From the NCBI GenBank assembly GCA_027080755.1, contig JALWQC010000438.1, positions 1 through 11,668 of the forward strand: 11,668 bases of DNA. Reading direction: 5' to 3'. The DNA is from Paracoccaceae bacterium. GTDB lineage: Bacteria > Pseudomonadota > Alphaproteobacteria > Rhodobacterales > Rhodobacteraceae. Below, in pieces: positions 1 through 6,319 of this stretch (position 1 is the first letter of the stretch; every line of letters begins with the position of its first letter). The translations under genes were made by a program, and so were the position numbers. Below the pieces are notes generated by a model. It ran no database searches, was not told where the DNA came from, and saw nothing but the letters and a program-made list of their open reading frames with translations.

Positions 1-1134
1 CAGGTGATCGCCGCGGCCGGTATTCCGGTGGCGATCCATGCCTTTACCGACGGGCGCGACGTGGCCCCGAAATCGGCGGGGGAGCAGCTCTCCAAGCTGG
101 AAAAGGATCTGCCGGAGGGCGCGCGGATTGCCACGCTGGTCGGGCGGTTCTTTGCGATGGACCGCGACAAACGCTGGGATCGGGTGCAGCAGGCCTTCGA
201 TTTGCTGGTCTCGGGCAAGGGGCGCCATGCCGACAGCGTGCAGCAGGCGATCGAAACCGCCTATGCCGCCGGCGAAACCGATGAGTTCATCGCCCCCACC
301 GTGATCGGGGACTATGCGGGGATGAAGGACGGCGACGGTTTGCTGTTCATGAACTTCCGCGCCGACCGCGCCCGCGAGATCCTCGCCGCCCTTGGCGATC
401 CGGATTTCGACGCCTTCGACGTCTCTGCCCGCCCGAAATTCGCGGCGCTGACGGGGCTGGTGGAATATTCCGACGAACACAACGCTTATATGGATGTGAT
501 GTATCCCTCGGAGGAAATCGTCAACACCCTTGGCCACTGGGTTGCCGCGCACGGGTTGAAACAATACCGGCTGGCGGAAACCGAGAAATACCCCCATGTC
601 ACCTTTTTCATGAACGGCGGCGAGGAAACCCCCGACACCGGCGAGGACCGCTATGTCGCGCCCAGCCCCAAGGTGAAAACCTACGACATGCAGCCCGAGA
701 TGTCCGCCGACGAGGTTGCCGACCACCTGGTCGATGCCATCAAGGGACAGAAATACGACCTGATCATCGTCAACTTCGCCAACCCCGACATGGTCGGCCA
801 CACCGGCGATCTGCAAGCTGCAATCAAGGCGGTGGAAACCGTGGACCGCGGGCTTGGCCGCGCGCTGGAGGCCATCAAACAGGTCGGCGGCGCCATGATC
901 GTCACCGCCGACCACGGCAATTGCGAAACTATGGTCGATCCGGTGACCGGCGGGCCGCATACGGCCCATACCCTCAACCCCGTGCCGGTGGCGCTGGTGG
1001 GCGGGCCGAAGGGCATGACATTGCGCGACGGCGGGCGGCTGTCGGATCTGGCGCCGACCCTGCTGGATCTGATGCAACTGCCCAAACCGCCCGAAATGAC
1101 CGGCGAAACCTTGCTGAAACCTGTTGCAAAATAA
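1..1134 (+). CDS. gpmI: 2,3-bisphosphoglycerate-independent phosphoglycerate mutase, 5'-truncated by window
   Basis: This cytosolic, metal-dependent enzyme interconverts 3- and 2-phosphoglycerate in glycolysis and gluconeogenesis. The frame is open to the left edge. The 377 codons present are the C-terminal three quarters of a protein that is usually about 505-515 residues, so the real start lies outside and the GTG at position 4 is internal. Counting that GTG as residue 1, visible family motifs are HAFTDGRD (12-19), GRFFAMDRDKRWDR (about 47-60), NFRADRAREI, EKYPHVTFFMNGG, NPDMVGHTG (260-268), TADHGN (301-306) and PHTAHT (318-323). The last three carry Asp and His metal ligands of the alkaline-phosphatase-type core (D262, H266, D303, H304 and one His of HTAHT). 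The N-terminal metal-binding Asp and the phosphoryl-accepting Ser are not in the window. The gene ends in TAA 131 nt before the chosen ctpA start. The family call is certain; only the missing N-terminus limits it. Confidence 0.97.
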   Translation, partial: QVIAAAGIPVAIHAFTDGRDVAPKSAGEQLSKLEKDLPEGARIATLVGRFFAMDRDKRWDRVQQAFDLLVSGKGRHADSVQQAIETAYAAGETDEFIAPTVIGDYAGMKDGDGLLFMNFRADRAREILAALGDPDFDAFDVSARPKFAALTGLVEYSDEHNAYMDVMYPSEEIVNTLGHWVAAHGLKQYRLAETEKYPHVTFFMNGGEETPDTGEDRYVAPSPKVKTYDMQPEMSADEVADHLVDAIKGQKYDLIIVNFANPDMVGHTGDLQAAIKAVETVDRGLGRALEAIKQVGGAMIVTADHGNCETMVDPVTGGPHTAHTLNPVPVALVGGPKGMTLRDGGRLSDLAPTLLDLMQLPKPPEMTGETLLKPVAK

Positions 1135-1251
1135 CCAGTTGTTGAAGAAATTGTGATCGAGATGCGACATTCGGACTGGAACCTTGCCCGCTAAAGGGGT
1201 CTATATAGGGCCTAATGTGTTGGGGAATCCCGGAACGCATGTCTGAACAAC

Positions 1252-1257
1252 GGAAAG
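1252..1257 (+). promoter_or_regulatory. Ribosome binding site deciding the ctpA start
   Basis: GGAAAG lies 8 nt before the ATG at 1266. It favours 1266 over the in-frame ATGs at 1215 and 1239. A GGGGAA at 1222-1227 sits 11 nt before 1239, so that start is less likely but not excluded. Confidence 0.5.
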
Positions 1258-1265
1258 TATCTGGA

Positions 1266-2597
1266 ATGAACAAATATATTACCTCCGCTATTGCCGGCGC
1301 CCTTGCCGGCGTTGTGCTGACGGCCCAGTTTGCAGGCCCGCTGGTGGCACAGGAATCCTCGGACCAGCAAACCGTTTATGAACAGCTTGATTTATTTGGC
1401 AATATTTTCGAACGCATCCGCGCCGACTATGTCGAGCCTGTGGACGACAAGGCCCTGATAGAGGCGGCGATCAACGGTATGCTGACCTCGCTCGATCCCC
1501 ACTCCAGCTATATGCCGCCGGCCGCCTTCAAGGAAATGCAGGTGGATACGCGCGGGGAGTTCGGCGGCCTCGGCATAGAGGTGACGCAGCAGGACGGCTT
1601 CGTAAAGGTGGTTTCGCCCATCGACGACACCCCCGCCGCCGCCGCCGGTCTGAAGGCCGGCGACCTGATCACCCATGTTGACGGCGAAAGCGTTCTGGGC
1701 CTGACCCTGAACGAAGCGGTGGAAAAACTGCGCGGGCCGGTCGGTGCCGAGGTGGTCCTGACCATCTTCCGCGAGGGGGTCGATGAACCCTTCGACGTGA
1801 CCATCGTGCGCGACATTATCCACGTCAAGGCCGTGAAGGCCCGCACCGAGGGGCGCGCCATCGTGCTGCGGATTTCCTCGTTTACGGAACAGACGTTCAG
1901 CGACCTTCAGGACGGGATGCAAAGCGAGCTGGACGCCAACGGCGGCATTGACAACATCGACGGTTTCATCATCGACCTGCGCAACAATCCGGGCGGTCTG
2001 CTGAACCAGGCCATCGCCGTTTCCGACGCCTTCCTGAACGAGGGCGAGATCGTCTCTACCCGCGGCCGCAATCCCGAAGACAGCGAACGTTTCAACGCCA
2101 AGCCCGGCGATCTGGCACAGGGCAAGCCGATCGTGGTGCTGATCAACGGCGGGTCGGCCTCGGCCTCGGAAATCGTGGCCGGTGCGCTGAAGGACAACGC
2201 CCGCGCCATTATTGTGGGCACCAAAAGCTTCGGCAAAGGGTCGGTGCAGACGATCATGCCGGTGCAGGGCGGCGGGGCCATGCGCCTGACCACCGCGCGC
2301 TACTACACGCCTTCGGGGCGCTCCATCCAGGGGCTCGGCGTGACGCCGGACGTTCTGGTGGAACAGCGCATCCCCTCCGACAAACCCGAAGAGCCGAAAT
2401 CCGCCGCCATGCGCCTGCGCTCCGAGGCCGACCTGCGCGGTGCGCTCAACAATGACTCCCTGACGGAAGAAGAGCGCCAGCAACTGGAACAGGAACGCGC
2501 CGAACAGGAAGCCATGGCCAAGCTGCGCGATTCCGATTTCCAGCTGTCCTACGGCCTGGATATCCTGCGCGGCCTGAACGTGCTGAACGCAAAATAA
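1266..2597 (+). CDS. ctpA: Carboxy-terminal processing protease CtpA (S41 family, periplasmic)
   Basis: This is a 443-residue serine/lysine-dyad protease that trims or degrades envelope proteins from their C-termini. Residues 1 to about 30 form a signal peptide or anchor (MNKYITSAIAGALAGVV, then ...GPLVAQES). An N-terminal segment (VYEQLDLFGNIFERIRADYVE) precedes a PDZ domain at about 97-178 (GEFGGLGIEV ... GLKAGDLITHVDG). The S41 catalytic domain follows, with LRNNPGG, GGSASASEIVAGAL and GTKSFGKGSVQT. By spacing to Bacillus CtpB (Ser309/Lys334/Gln338), the catalytic residues are S299, K324 and Q328. After about residue 395 comes an acidic, Glu/Gln-rich helix (LTEEERQQLEQERAEQEAM), then a short tail. 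The start at 1266 was chosen because the signal peptide begins there as in relatives and an SD-like GGAAAG sits 8 nt upstream. It probably forms a unit with rppH, 45 nt downstream. The natural substrate cannot be read from the sequence. Confidence 0.95.
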   Translation: MNKYITSAIAGALAGVVLTAQFAGPLVAQESSDQQTVYEQLDLFGNIFERIRADYVEPVDDKALIEAAINGMLTSLDPHSSYMPPAAFKEMQVDTRGEFGGLGIEVTQQDGFVKVVSPIDDTPAAAAGLKAGDLITHVDGESVLGLTLNEAVEKLRGPVGAEVVLTIFREGVDEPFDVTIVRDIIHVKAVKARTEGRAIVLRISSFTEQTFSDLQDGMQSELDANGGIDNIDGFIIDLRNNPGGLLNQAIAVSDAFLNEGEIVSTRGRNPEDSERFNAKPGDLAQGKPIVVLINGGSASASEIVAGALKDNARAIIVGTKSFGKGSVQTIMPVQGGGAMRLTTARYYTPSGRSIQGLGVTPDVLVEQRIPSDKPEEPKSAAMRLRSEADLRGALNNDSLTEEERQQLEQERAEQEAMAKLRDSDFQLSYGLDILRGLNVLNAK

Positions 2598-2602
2598 ACC
2601 AA

Positions 2603-2628
2603 CCGGCGGCGTGGTAACGCGCCGCCGG
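2603..2628 (+). promoter_or_regulatory. Intercistronic GUAA-capped hairpin between ctpA and rppH
   Basis: CCGGCGGCG (2603-2611) pairs perfectly with CGCCGCCGG (2620-2628). Inside, T2612 and G2619 can form a wobble pair and G2613 pairs with C2618. This gives an 11-bp stem capped by GTAA (2614-2617), a GNRA-type tetraloop in RNA. No T-run follows, so it does not look like an intrinsic terminator. It ends 4 nt before the rppH ribosome binding sequence (CAGG, 2633-2636). It may act as a 3' stability element for ctpA mRNA, a processing site or a modulator of rppH translation. The structure is seen; the role is inferred. Confidence 0.7.
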
Positions 2629-2642
2629 CCAACAGGTGCCCC

Positions 2643-3143
2643 ATGACCGAAGAAGAACGCCTCGCCCTGCCCTACCGTCCCAACGCGGGGCTGATGATTA
2701 TCAATCCGGCCGGCCATATTTTCGCCGGACGGCGCATCGACACCCCCGACGCCTGGCAAATGCCCCAAGGCGGGATCGACAAGGGCGAAACCCCGCAAGC
2801 GGCCGCCCTGCGCGAGTTGGAAGAAGAAACCGGCATCCGCCCCGACATGGTCGATCTGCTGGCCGAAAGCCGCGACTGGCACCACTATGATTTCCCCCCC
2901 GAGGTGGCCGAAAAGCTGATGAAGGGGAAATACCGCGGCCAGAAGCAACGCTGGTTCCTGCTGCGCTTCAACGGCGATGACAGCGCCATCAACATAGAGA
3001 CCGACCACCCCGAGTTTTCCGTCTGGCGCTGGATGCCCGCGGCGGACCTGCTGGAACGTATCGTGCCGTTCAAACGCGGCATCTATCAGGCGGTGATGCA
3101 GGAATTCGACGAATTTCTGGCGGGCCAGGGCGTAGATCCATAA
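2643..3143 (+). CDS. rppH: RNA pyrophosphohydrolase (Nudix hydrolase)
   Basis: RppH converts the 5' triphosphate of mRNAs to a monophosphate, which opens them to RNase E decay, and it can also hydrolyse dinucleoside polyphosphates. The protein is 166 residues, normal for the family. The Nudix box is intact at 43-65 (G43, E49, then RELEEETGI at 57-65), matching GX5EX7REUXEEXGU with the metal-binding glutamates E61 and E62. The N-terminal [12 protein letters not shown], the WQMPQGGID segment, the [11 protein letters not shown] strand and the EFSVWRWMP segment are typical of RppH rather than of generic Nudix proteins. The start at 2643 follows CAGG at 6 nt. It lies downstream of ctpA in the same direction and is probably co-transcribed. 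Oddity: the last six residues (GQGVDP) and the TAA lie within or at the edge of the left arm of the palindromic element at 3127-3390, so the C-terminus seems to have been rewritten by that element. Confidence 0.95.
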   Translation: MTEEERLALPYRPNAGLMIINPAGHIFAGRRIDTPDAWQMPQGGIDKGETPQAAALRELEEETGIRPDMVDLLAESRDWHHYDFPPEVAEKLMKGKYRGQKQRWFLLRFNGDDSAINIETDHPEFSVWRWMPAADLLERIVPFKRGIYQAVMQEFDEFLAGQGVDP

Positions 3144-3390
3144 ACCCCGCGTCGCCAGTTTGGCAGATTTTTGTCCCGGGCAGGTGCAGGGCCGCCGGAA
3201 TAGTGGGTCTATTTCCAGGACCTGCAACGCACTCGGGGCGGAAATCTGCCAAACCCGAAGGGCGCGACCCTCGCTTCATCTCAATGGCTTGGGCCGCTTG
3301 CAAAGGGGACCACCCTGTGCGGCGCGTCCCGAACCATTGATATTTCGCGAGGATCGCGCTGGCGGCGCGGGGTTTATGGATCTACGCCCT
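3127..3390. repeat. 264-bp palindromic element: 32-bp terminal inverted repeats plus two internal hairpin arms
   Basis: The arm 3127-3158 is the reverse complement of 3359-3390 at 31 of 32 positions; the single mismatch is T3152/G3365, a possible G-U pair in RNA. A 24-bp core (3128-3151 against 3366-3389) is perfect. Two more imperfect palindromes fill the interior. Arm 1 pairs GTTTGGCAGATTT (3158-3170) with AAATCTGCCAAAC (3242-3254), continues mostly paired to about 3180/3232, resumes at GCAGG/CCTGC (3186-3190/3221-3225) and ends in GGAATAG/CTATTTCC (3197-3203/3209-3216). Arm 2 pairs 3262-3274 with 3347-3359 with one mismatch, then TCAATGG (3281-3287) with CCATTGA (3334-3340), then 3291-3297 with 3324-3330 and GGG/CCC near the tip. 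The whole segment would fold into a three-way junction. No convincing protein is encoded, and no target-site duplication is visible at the ends. A T6 run (3396-3401) lies 5 nt past the right arm. Candidates are a non-autonomous MITE- or REP-like element, or a structured RNA forming the 3' end of the rppH mRNA. Confidence 0.85.
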
Positions 3391-3727
3391 AACCCTTTTT
3401 TAACCTTTCTGCCCTATTGTGTTCCCACTGGGCGAGGCGGGCTATCCACCCGTGGTTTATCGCGTCGGAACAATTTTAATCCCTTTTGTTGCCAGTTTTC
3501 GGCAACCCCACTATCCGCCTGAAGGTTGCGTCGTCCGACAAACGACATTTGGCAGCAACCGGCTCGGGTTCAGGCTTCCGGCGCGGTAAACCGTCCTCAA
3601 CACCCACAGGCCCTTCCAAACCAAAGGGTCGAAATCAGGGGGCTGGCATACCCCGTCCGGGGATTTTCCACAAAAACGGGGCGGCCACGGGGCCGGTGCC
3701 GTATTTTTTGTGCCCTGATCCCCCCGA
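3391..3727. other. Non-coding gap between the palindromic element and the next promoter
   Basis: I find no convincing gene in these 337 bases; the open frames here lack recognisable protein features and a good ribosome site. What can be seen: a T6 run at 3396-3401; a hairpin GTTGCC/GGCAAC with a 7-nt loop (3488-3506); a second hairpin with outer arms GGTTGC/GCAACC (3524-3529/3555-3560) and inner arms GTCGT/ACGAC (3530-3534/3542-3546), asymmetrically bulged on the 3' side; a weak CCCTT/AAGGG pair (3611-3615/3624-3628); and a T6 run near 3705-3710. The two larger hairpins share the same GTTGC/GCAAC core, so alternative pairing between them is possible. It may be the remainder of an insertion, untranslated sequence of rppH, or decayed sequence. 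Confidence 0.5.
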
Positions 3728-3756
3728 TTGACCCCGCGCAGCGCCACATCTATAGA
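3728..3756 (+). promoter_or_regulatory. Sigma70-type promoter for the alpha/beta hydrolase gene
   Basis: TTGACC (3728-3733, 5 of 6 to the -35 consensus) is followed after 17 nt by TATAGA (3751-3756, 4 of 6 to the -10). Transcription would start near 3763, giving a leader of about 24 nt before the ATG at 3787. This supports 3787 over any start further upstream in the same open frame. Confidence 0.6.
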
Positions 3757-3786
3757 GATCCGGCAAGAACGGGGGCGACAATCCAC

Positions 3787-4551
3787 ATGGCCGAAATGCT
3801 GCAAACCACCCACCACGGACCCGCCACGGGCATCCCGCTGATCATCGCGCCCGGGCTTTACGGCAGCGCGCGCAACTGGAATGTGATCGCCAAACGTCTG
3901 GCCGAAAAGCGCCCCGTGATCGCCGTTGACATGCGCAACCACGGTAATTCCTTTCATGCGGACAGCCACAGCTATGCCGATATGGCCAATGATCTGGCCC
4001 GCGTGATTGCGGCCAATGGCGGGCGGGCCGATGTGCTGGGGCATTCGATGGGCGGCAAGGCGGCGATGGTCCTTGCCCTGAGCCGGCCGGATCTGGTGCG
4101 CAAACTTGTGGTGGCCGACATCGCGCCGGTGCCCTACACCCATGAACACAGCGACAAGATCGCCGCCATGCAGAACGTGGACCTGTCGCGCGTCACCCGC
4201 CGCCGCGACGCCGACGAACAGCTGCAAGACGCCATCCCCGACCCGCAGTTGCGGGCCTTTCTACTGCAAAGTCTGGCGCTGGAAGGGGGGGCGCACTGGA
4301 AGCTCAACCTGGACACCCTCGGGGCGGAAATGCCGGAAATTATGGGTTTTCCCGCATTTGACACCCCCTTCAACGGCCCGACCCTGTTTTTGCGCGGCGC
4401 CAATTCCACCTATCTTCTGCCCGAACACGAAACGGCCATCCGCGCCCTGTTCCCGCAGGCCCGCATCGAAACCATCGACAACGCCGGCCACTGGCTGCAC
4501 GCCGAACAGCCCCGCGCCTTTGTCGCTGCGGTTGACGGTTTCCTTGGCTGA
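3787..4551 (+). CDS. YbfF-like alpha/beta hydrolase (putative esterase)
   Basis: The 254-residue cytosolic protein has the alpha/beta hydrolase fold, and no signal peptide is visible. The oxyanion-hole region is PGLYGSARNW (22-31). VDMRNHGNS (47-55) follows. The nucleophile elbow is GHSMGG with S87. The acid is probably D111 in VVADIAPVPY, as in E. coli YbfF, and the base is H235 in GHWLHAEQP. In many alpha/beta hydrolases the acid sits late in the sequence; here that stretch reads GANSTYLL and has no Asp, which fits the YbfF arrangement. Members hydrolyse short-chain or thioester substrates in vitro, but the physiological substrate is unknown. The start at 3787 was chosen from the promoter at 3728-3756 and from relatives beginning close to here; a GGGGG (3771-3775) 11 nt upstream is a weak ribosome site. 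ATG 3796 is an alternative start. It is followed in the same direction by the cell-wall hydrolase gene, 91 nt away. Confidence 0.85.
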   Translation: MAEMLQTTHHGPATGIPLIIAPGLYGSARNWNVIAKRLAEKRPVIAVDMRNHGNSFHADSHSYADMANDLARVIAANGGRADVLGHSMGGKAAMVLALSRPDLVRKLVVADIAPVPYTHEHSDKIAAMQNVDLSRVTRRRDADEQLQDAIPDPQLRAFLLQSLALEGGAHWKLNLDTLGAEMPEIMGFPAFDTPFNGPTLFLRGANSTYLLPEHETAIRALFPQARIETIDNAGHWLHAEQPRAFVAAVDGFLG

Positions 4552-4629
4552 ATCGGCCGGGATCTGCCGACGCGGGGCGCGCCCCTAACAATCGTGCGCC
4601 GGCTGGTGTATGCAGGCCCCCGACAAACC

Positions 4630-4635
4630 GGAAAG
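4630..4635 (+). promoter_or_regulatory. Ribosome binding site deciding the cell-wall hydrolase start
   Basis: GGAAAG lies 7 nt before ATG 4643. It supports that start over the in-frame ATG at 4610, which would put 11 hydrophilic residues in front of the lipoprotein signal. Confidence 0.65.
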
Positions 4636-4642
4636 CCCTTCG

Positions 4643-5101
4643 ATGTTACGCACCCTTGCCTTGCTGACCCTTGCCCTTCTGGCCGCCTGCGGCCGCCCCG
4701 ACCCCGTCGCCAGTTCCATGGGCGAAGGCGCACAGGCCTGTCTGGCCGAGGCCCTGTATTTCGAGGCCCGCGGCACCGGTGACGAAGGCCGCCGCGCCGT
4801 GGGCGAGGTCATCCTGAACCGTGCCGCCGACCCGCGGTTTCCCTCGACAATCTGCGGCGTGGTCGATCAGCGCTATAACGGCTCGTGCCAGTTTTCCTAT
4901 CGCTGCGACGCCCTGCCCGAAACCTACAACGAGCCGGCCGAGCTGGAAAAAGCCCTGCAAACCGCCGCCCTGCTGCTGACCGACCGTGGCGAGGATATCA
5001 CCCACGGCGCGCTCTATTTCCACGCGGCATCCATGGCGCCGGGCTGGTTTGCCACGCTGCACCGGCTGGGCCGGTTCGGCGGCAACATCTTCTACCGCTG
5101 A
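4643..5101 (+). CDS. Cell wall hydrolase lipoprotein, SleB/Hydrolase_2 family
   Basis: The 152-residue protein belongs to the SleB-type peptidoglycan hydrolase family (lytic transglycosylase or amidase-like). It begins with a lipoprotein signal peptide, MLRTLALLTLALLAAC, whose lipobox L13-A14-A15-C16 predicts lipidation at C16 and anchoring in the envelope. The catalytic domain starts at about residue 30 with ACLAEALYFEARG; E41, in the EAR position used by SleB, is the likely catalytic acid. RRAVGEVILNRAADPRFPSTICGVV and CQFSYRCD follow, and the end is HGALYFHAASMAPGWF ... GRFGGNIFYR, all typical of the family. It is close to a minimal single-domain form. A start at 4610 is rejected because it would bury the signal peptide. 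Lgt, encoded at 9206-10090, would be the enzyme that lipidates it. Its role in wall turnover is inferred from the family. Confidence 0.88.
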   Translation: MLRTLALLTLALLAACGRPDPVASSMGEGAQACLAEALYFEARGTGDEGRRAVGEVILNRAADPRFPSTICGVVDQRYNGSCQFSYRCDALPETYNEPAELEKALQTAALLLTDRGEDITHGALYFHAASMAPGWFATLHRLGRFGGNIFYR

Positions 5102-5185
5102 AAACCACGGGGCAGGCGGGGCGGTTTCCCCTTGACCTGCGGGCGCGATCGCGGTTGACTCGACCAACTGCAGCAGGAGCCGGAA

Positions 5186-6310
5186 ATGTATCAACCCGTC
5201 ATATCAGGAACCGGAGTCTTCACCCCCCGGGAAATCATCACCAACGACGAGCTCGTCGAATCCTTCAACGCCTATGCCGACCGGTATAACGCGGAACATG
5301 CCGACGAAATCGCCGCCGGAACGCTGGCCGAAAAGGCCCATTCCAGCAGCGAATTCATCGTGGCCGCCAGCGGCATCCACCAGCGCCATGTGATGGACAA
5401 AACCGGCGTTCTGGACCCCGAAGTCATGCACCCGCTATTGCGCCAGCGCAGCGACGAGGAACCCTCTATCATGGCGGAAATGGCGCTGGACGCCTGCACC
5501 AAGGCGCTGCAACAGGCGGGCAAGGATGCGGCCGACGTCGATCTGGTGATTGTCGCTGCCTCCAACATCGAGCGGGCCTACCCCGCCGTCGCGATAGAGG
5601 TGCAGCAACTGCTTGGCACCTCGGGGTTTGCCTTTGACATGAACGTCGCCTGTTCCTCGGCCACTTTCGGCATCCAGACGGCCAGCGACATGATCCGCGC
5701 CGGCTCGGTCCGCTCGGCGCTTGTCGTCAACCCCGAGATCTGCTCGGGGCATCTGGAATGGCGCGACCGCGACTGCCACTTTATCTTCGGGGACGTCGCC
5801 ACCGCCACCCTGCTGGAACGCAAGGAAGACGCCAAAGGCCCCCATTTCGAGGTGGTCTCGACCCGTTGCCTGACGCAGTTTTCCAACAACATCCGCAACA
5901 ACAACGGCTTTCTGCGCCGCTCGCGCCCGGACGGGATGAAGGACCGGCGCGACATGCAGTTCATGCAAAACGGCCGCAAAGTGTTCAAAGAGGTGCTGCC
6001 GATCGTTTCCAAACACATCCTGTCCCATATCGAATCCGAAGGGGTAAAACCCGACGATCTGTCCCGCCTGTGGCTGCATCAGGCCAACAAGGCGATGAAC
6101 GATTTTATCGGCAAAAAGGTGCTGGGCCGCGTGCCGGAACCGGGCGAACAACCCAACATCCTGCAGGATTACGCCAACACCTCCTCGGCCGGGTCGATCA
6201 TTGCCTTTTCCAAACATTCCGACGATATCCCCGATGGCGGGCTGGGCGTGATCTGTTCCTTTGGCGCGGGGTATTCCGTCGGCTCCGTGCTGTTGAAACG
6301 TTGTTCCTAG
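5186..6310 (+). CDS. Beta-ketoacyl-ACP synthase III-type ketosynthase (long FabH homologue)
   Basis: The protein is 374 residues, about 50 longer than classical FabH (about 317-325). FabH enzymes condense an acyl-CoA primer with malonyl-ACP to start fatty acid synthesis. The Cys-His-Asn triad is intact: C156 in NVACSSATFG, H298 in WLHQANKAMN and N331 in DYANTSSAGS, with spacings close to E. coli FabH (112/244/274). The C-terminal CSFGAGYSVGSVLLK is typical. The extra length lies mainly at about residues 26-95 (FNAYADRYNAEHADEI ... LRQRSDEEPSIMAEMA), before the conserved DLVIVAASN. AGGAG (5175-5179), 6 nt before the ATG, fixes the start. The upstream gap (5102-5185) shows a TTGACC but no matching -10, so transcription may come from upstream. 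tdk follows after 9 nt. It could be a second FabH with a different primer rather than the main housekeeping copy, so I give no symbol. Confidence 0.88.
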   Translation: MYQPVISGTGVFTPREIITNDELVESFNAYADRYNAEHADEIAAGTLAEKAHSSSEFIVAASGIHQRHVMDKTGVLDPEVMHPLLRQRSDEEPSIMAEMALDACTKALQQAGKDAADVDLVIVAASNIERAYPAVAIEVQQLLGTSGFAFDMNVACSSATFGIQTASDMIRAGSVRSALVVNPEICSGHLEWRDRDCHFIFGDVATATLLERKEDAKGPHFEVVSTRCLTQFSNNIRNNNGFLRRSRPDGMKDRRDMQFMQNGRKVFKEVLPIVSKHILSHIESEGVKPDDLSRLWLHQANKAMNDFIGKKVLGRVPEPGEQPNILQDYANTSSAGSIIAFSKHSDDIPDGGLGVICSFGAGYSVGSVLLKRCS

Positions 6311-6319
6311 GGGTCGGAT

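Noticed and set aside
1183..1209. A possible heat-shock or sigma70 promoter upstream of ctpA (CTTGCCC ... CTATATAGG)
   Set aside because: The -35-like and -10-like parts are only about 12-14 nt apart, too close for either consensus as I know it.
1392..3227. A 611-codon open frame on the minus strand across ctpA and rppH
   Set aside because: It runs antisense to two clearly recognised genes, has no family motif and is rich in His, Gln and Gly, as expected for a shadow frame in GC-rich DNA.
3160..3522. A 120-codon plus-strand frame inside the palindromic element and gap
   Set aside because: There is no ribosome site or protein motif, and a peptide similar to part of it is read from the opposite strand simply because the ends are inverted repeats.
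3526..3786. An upstream extension of the alpha/beta hydrolase frame
   Set aside because: The added 87 residues have no family similarity, and a -35/-10 promoter at 3728-3756 lies inside them.
4574..4585. GGGGCGCGCCCC palindrome between the alpha/beta hydrolase and cell-wall hydrolase genes
   Set aside because: It is loop-less as an RNA stem, has no T-run, and is common by chance in DNA of this composition.
5118..5160. A possible terminator or promoter before the ketosynthase gene (GGGG/CCCC arms, TTGACC, CGCGATCGCG palindrome)
   Set aside because: The stem is only 4 bp without a T-run, no -10 fits the TTGACC, and a 10-bp GC palindrome is unremarkable here.
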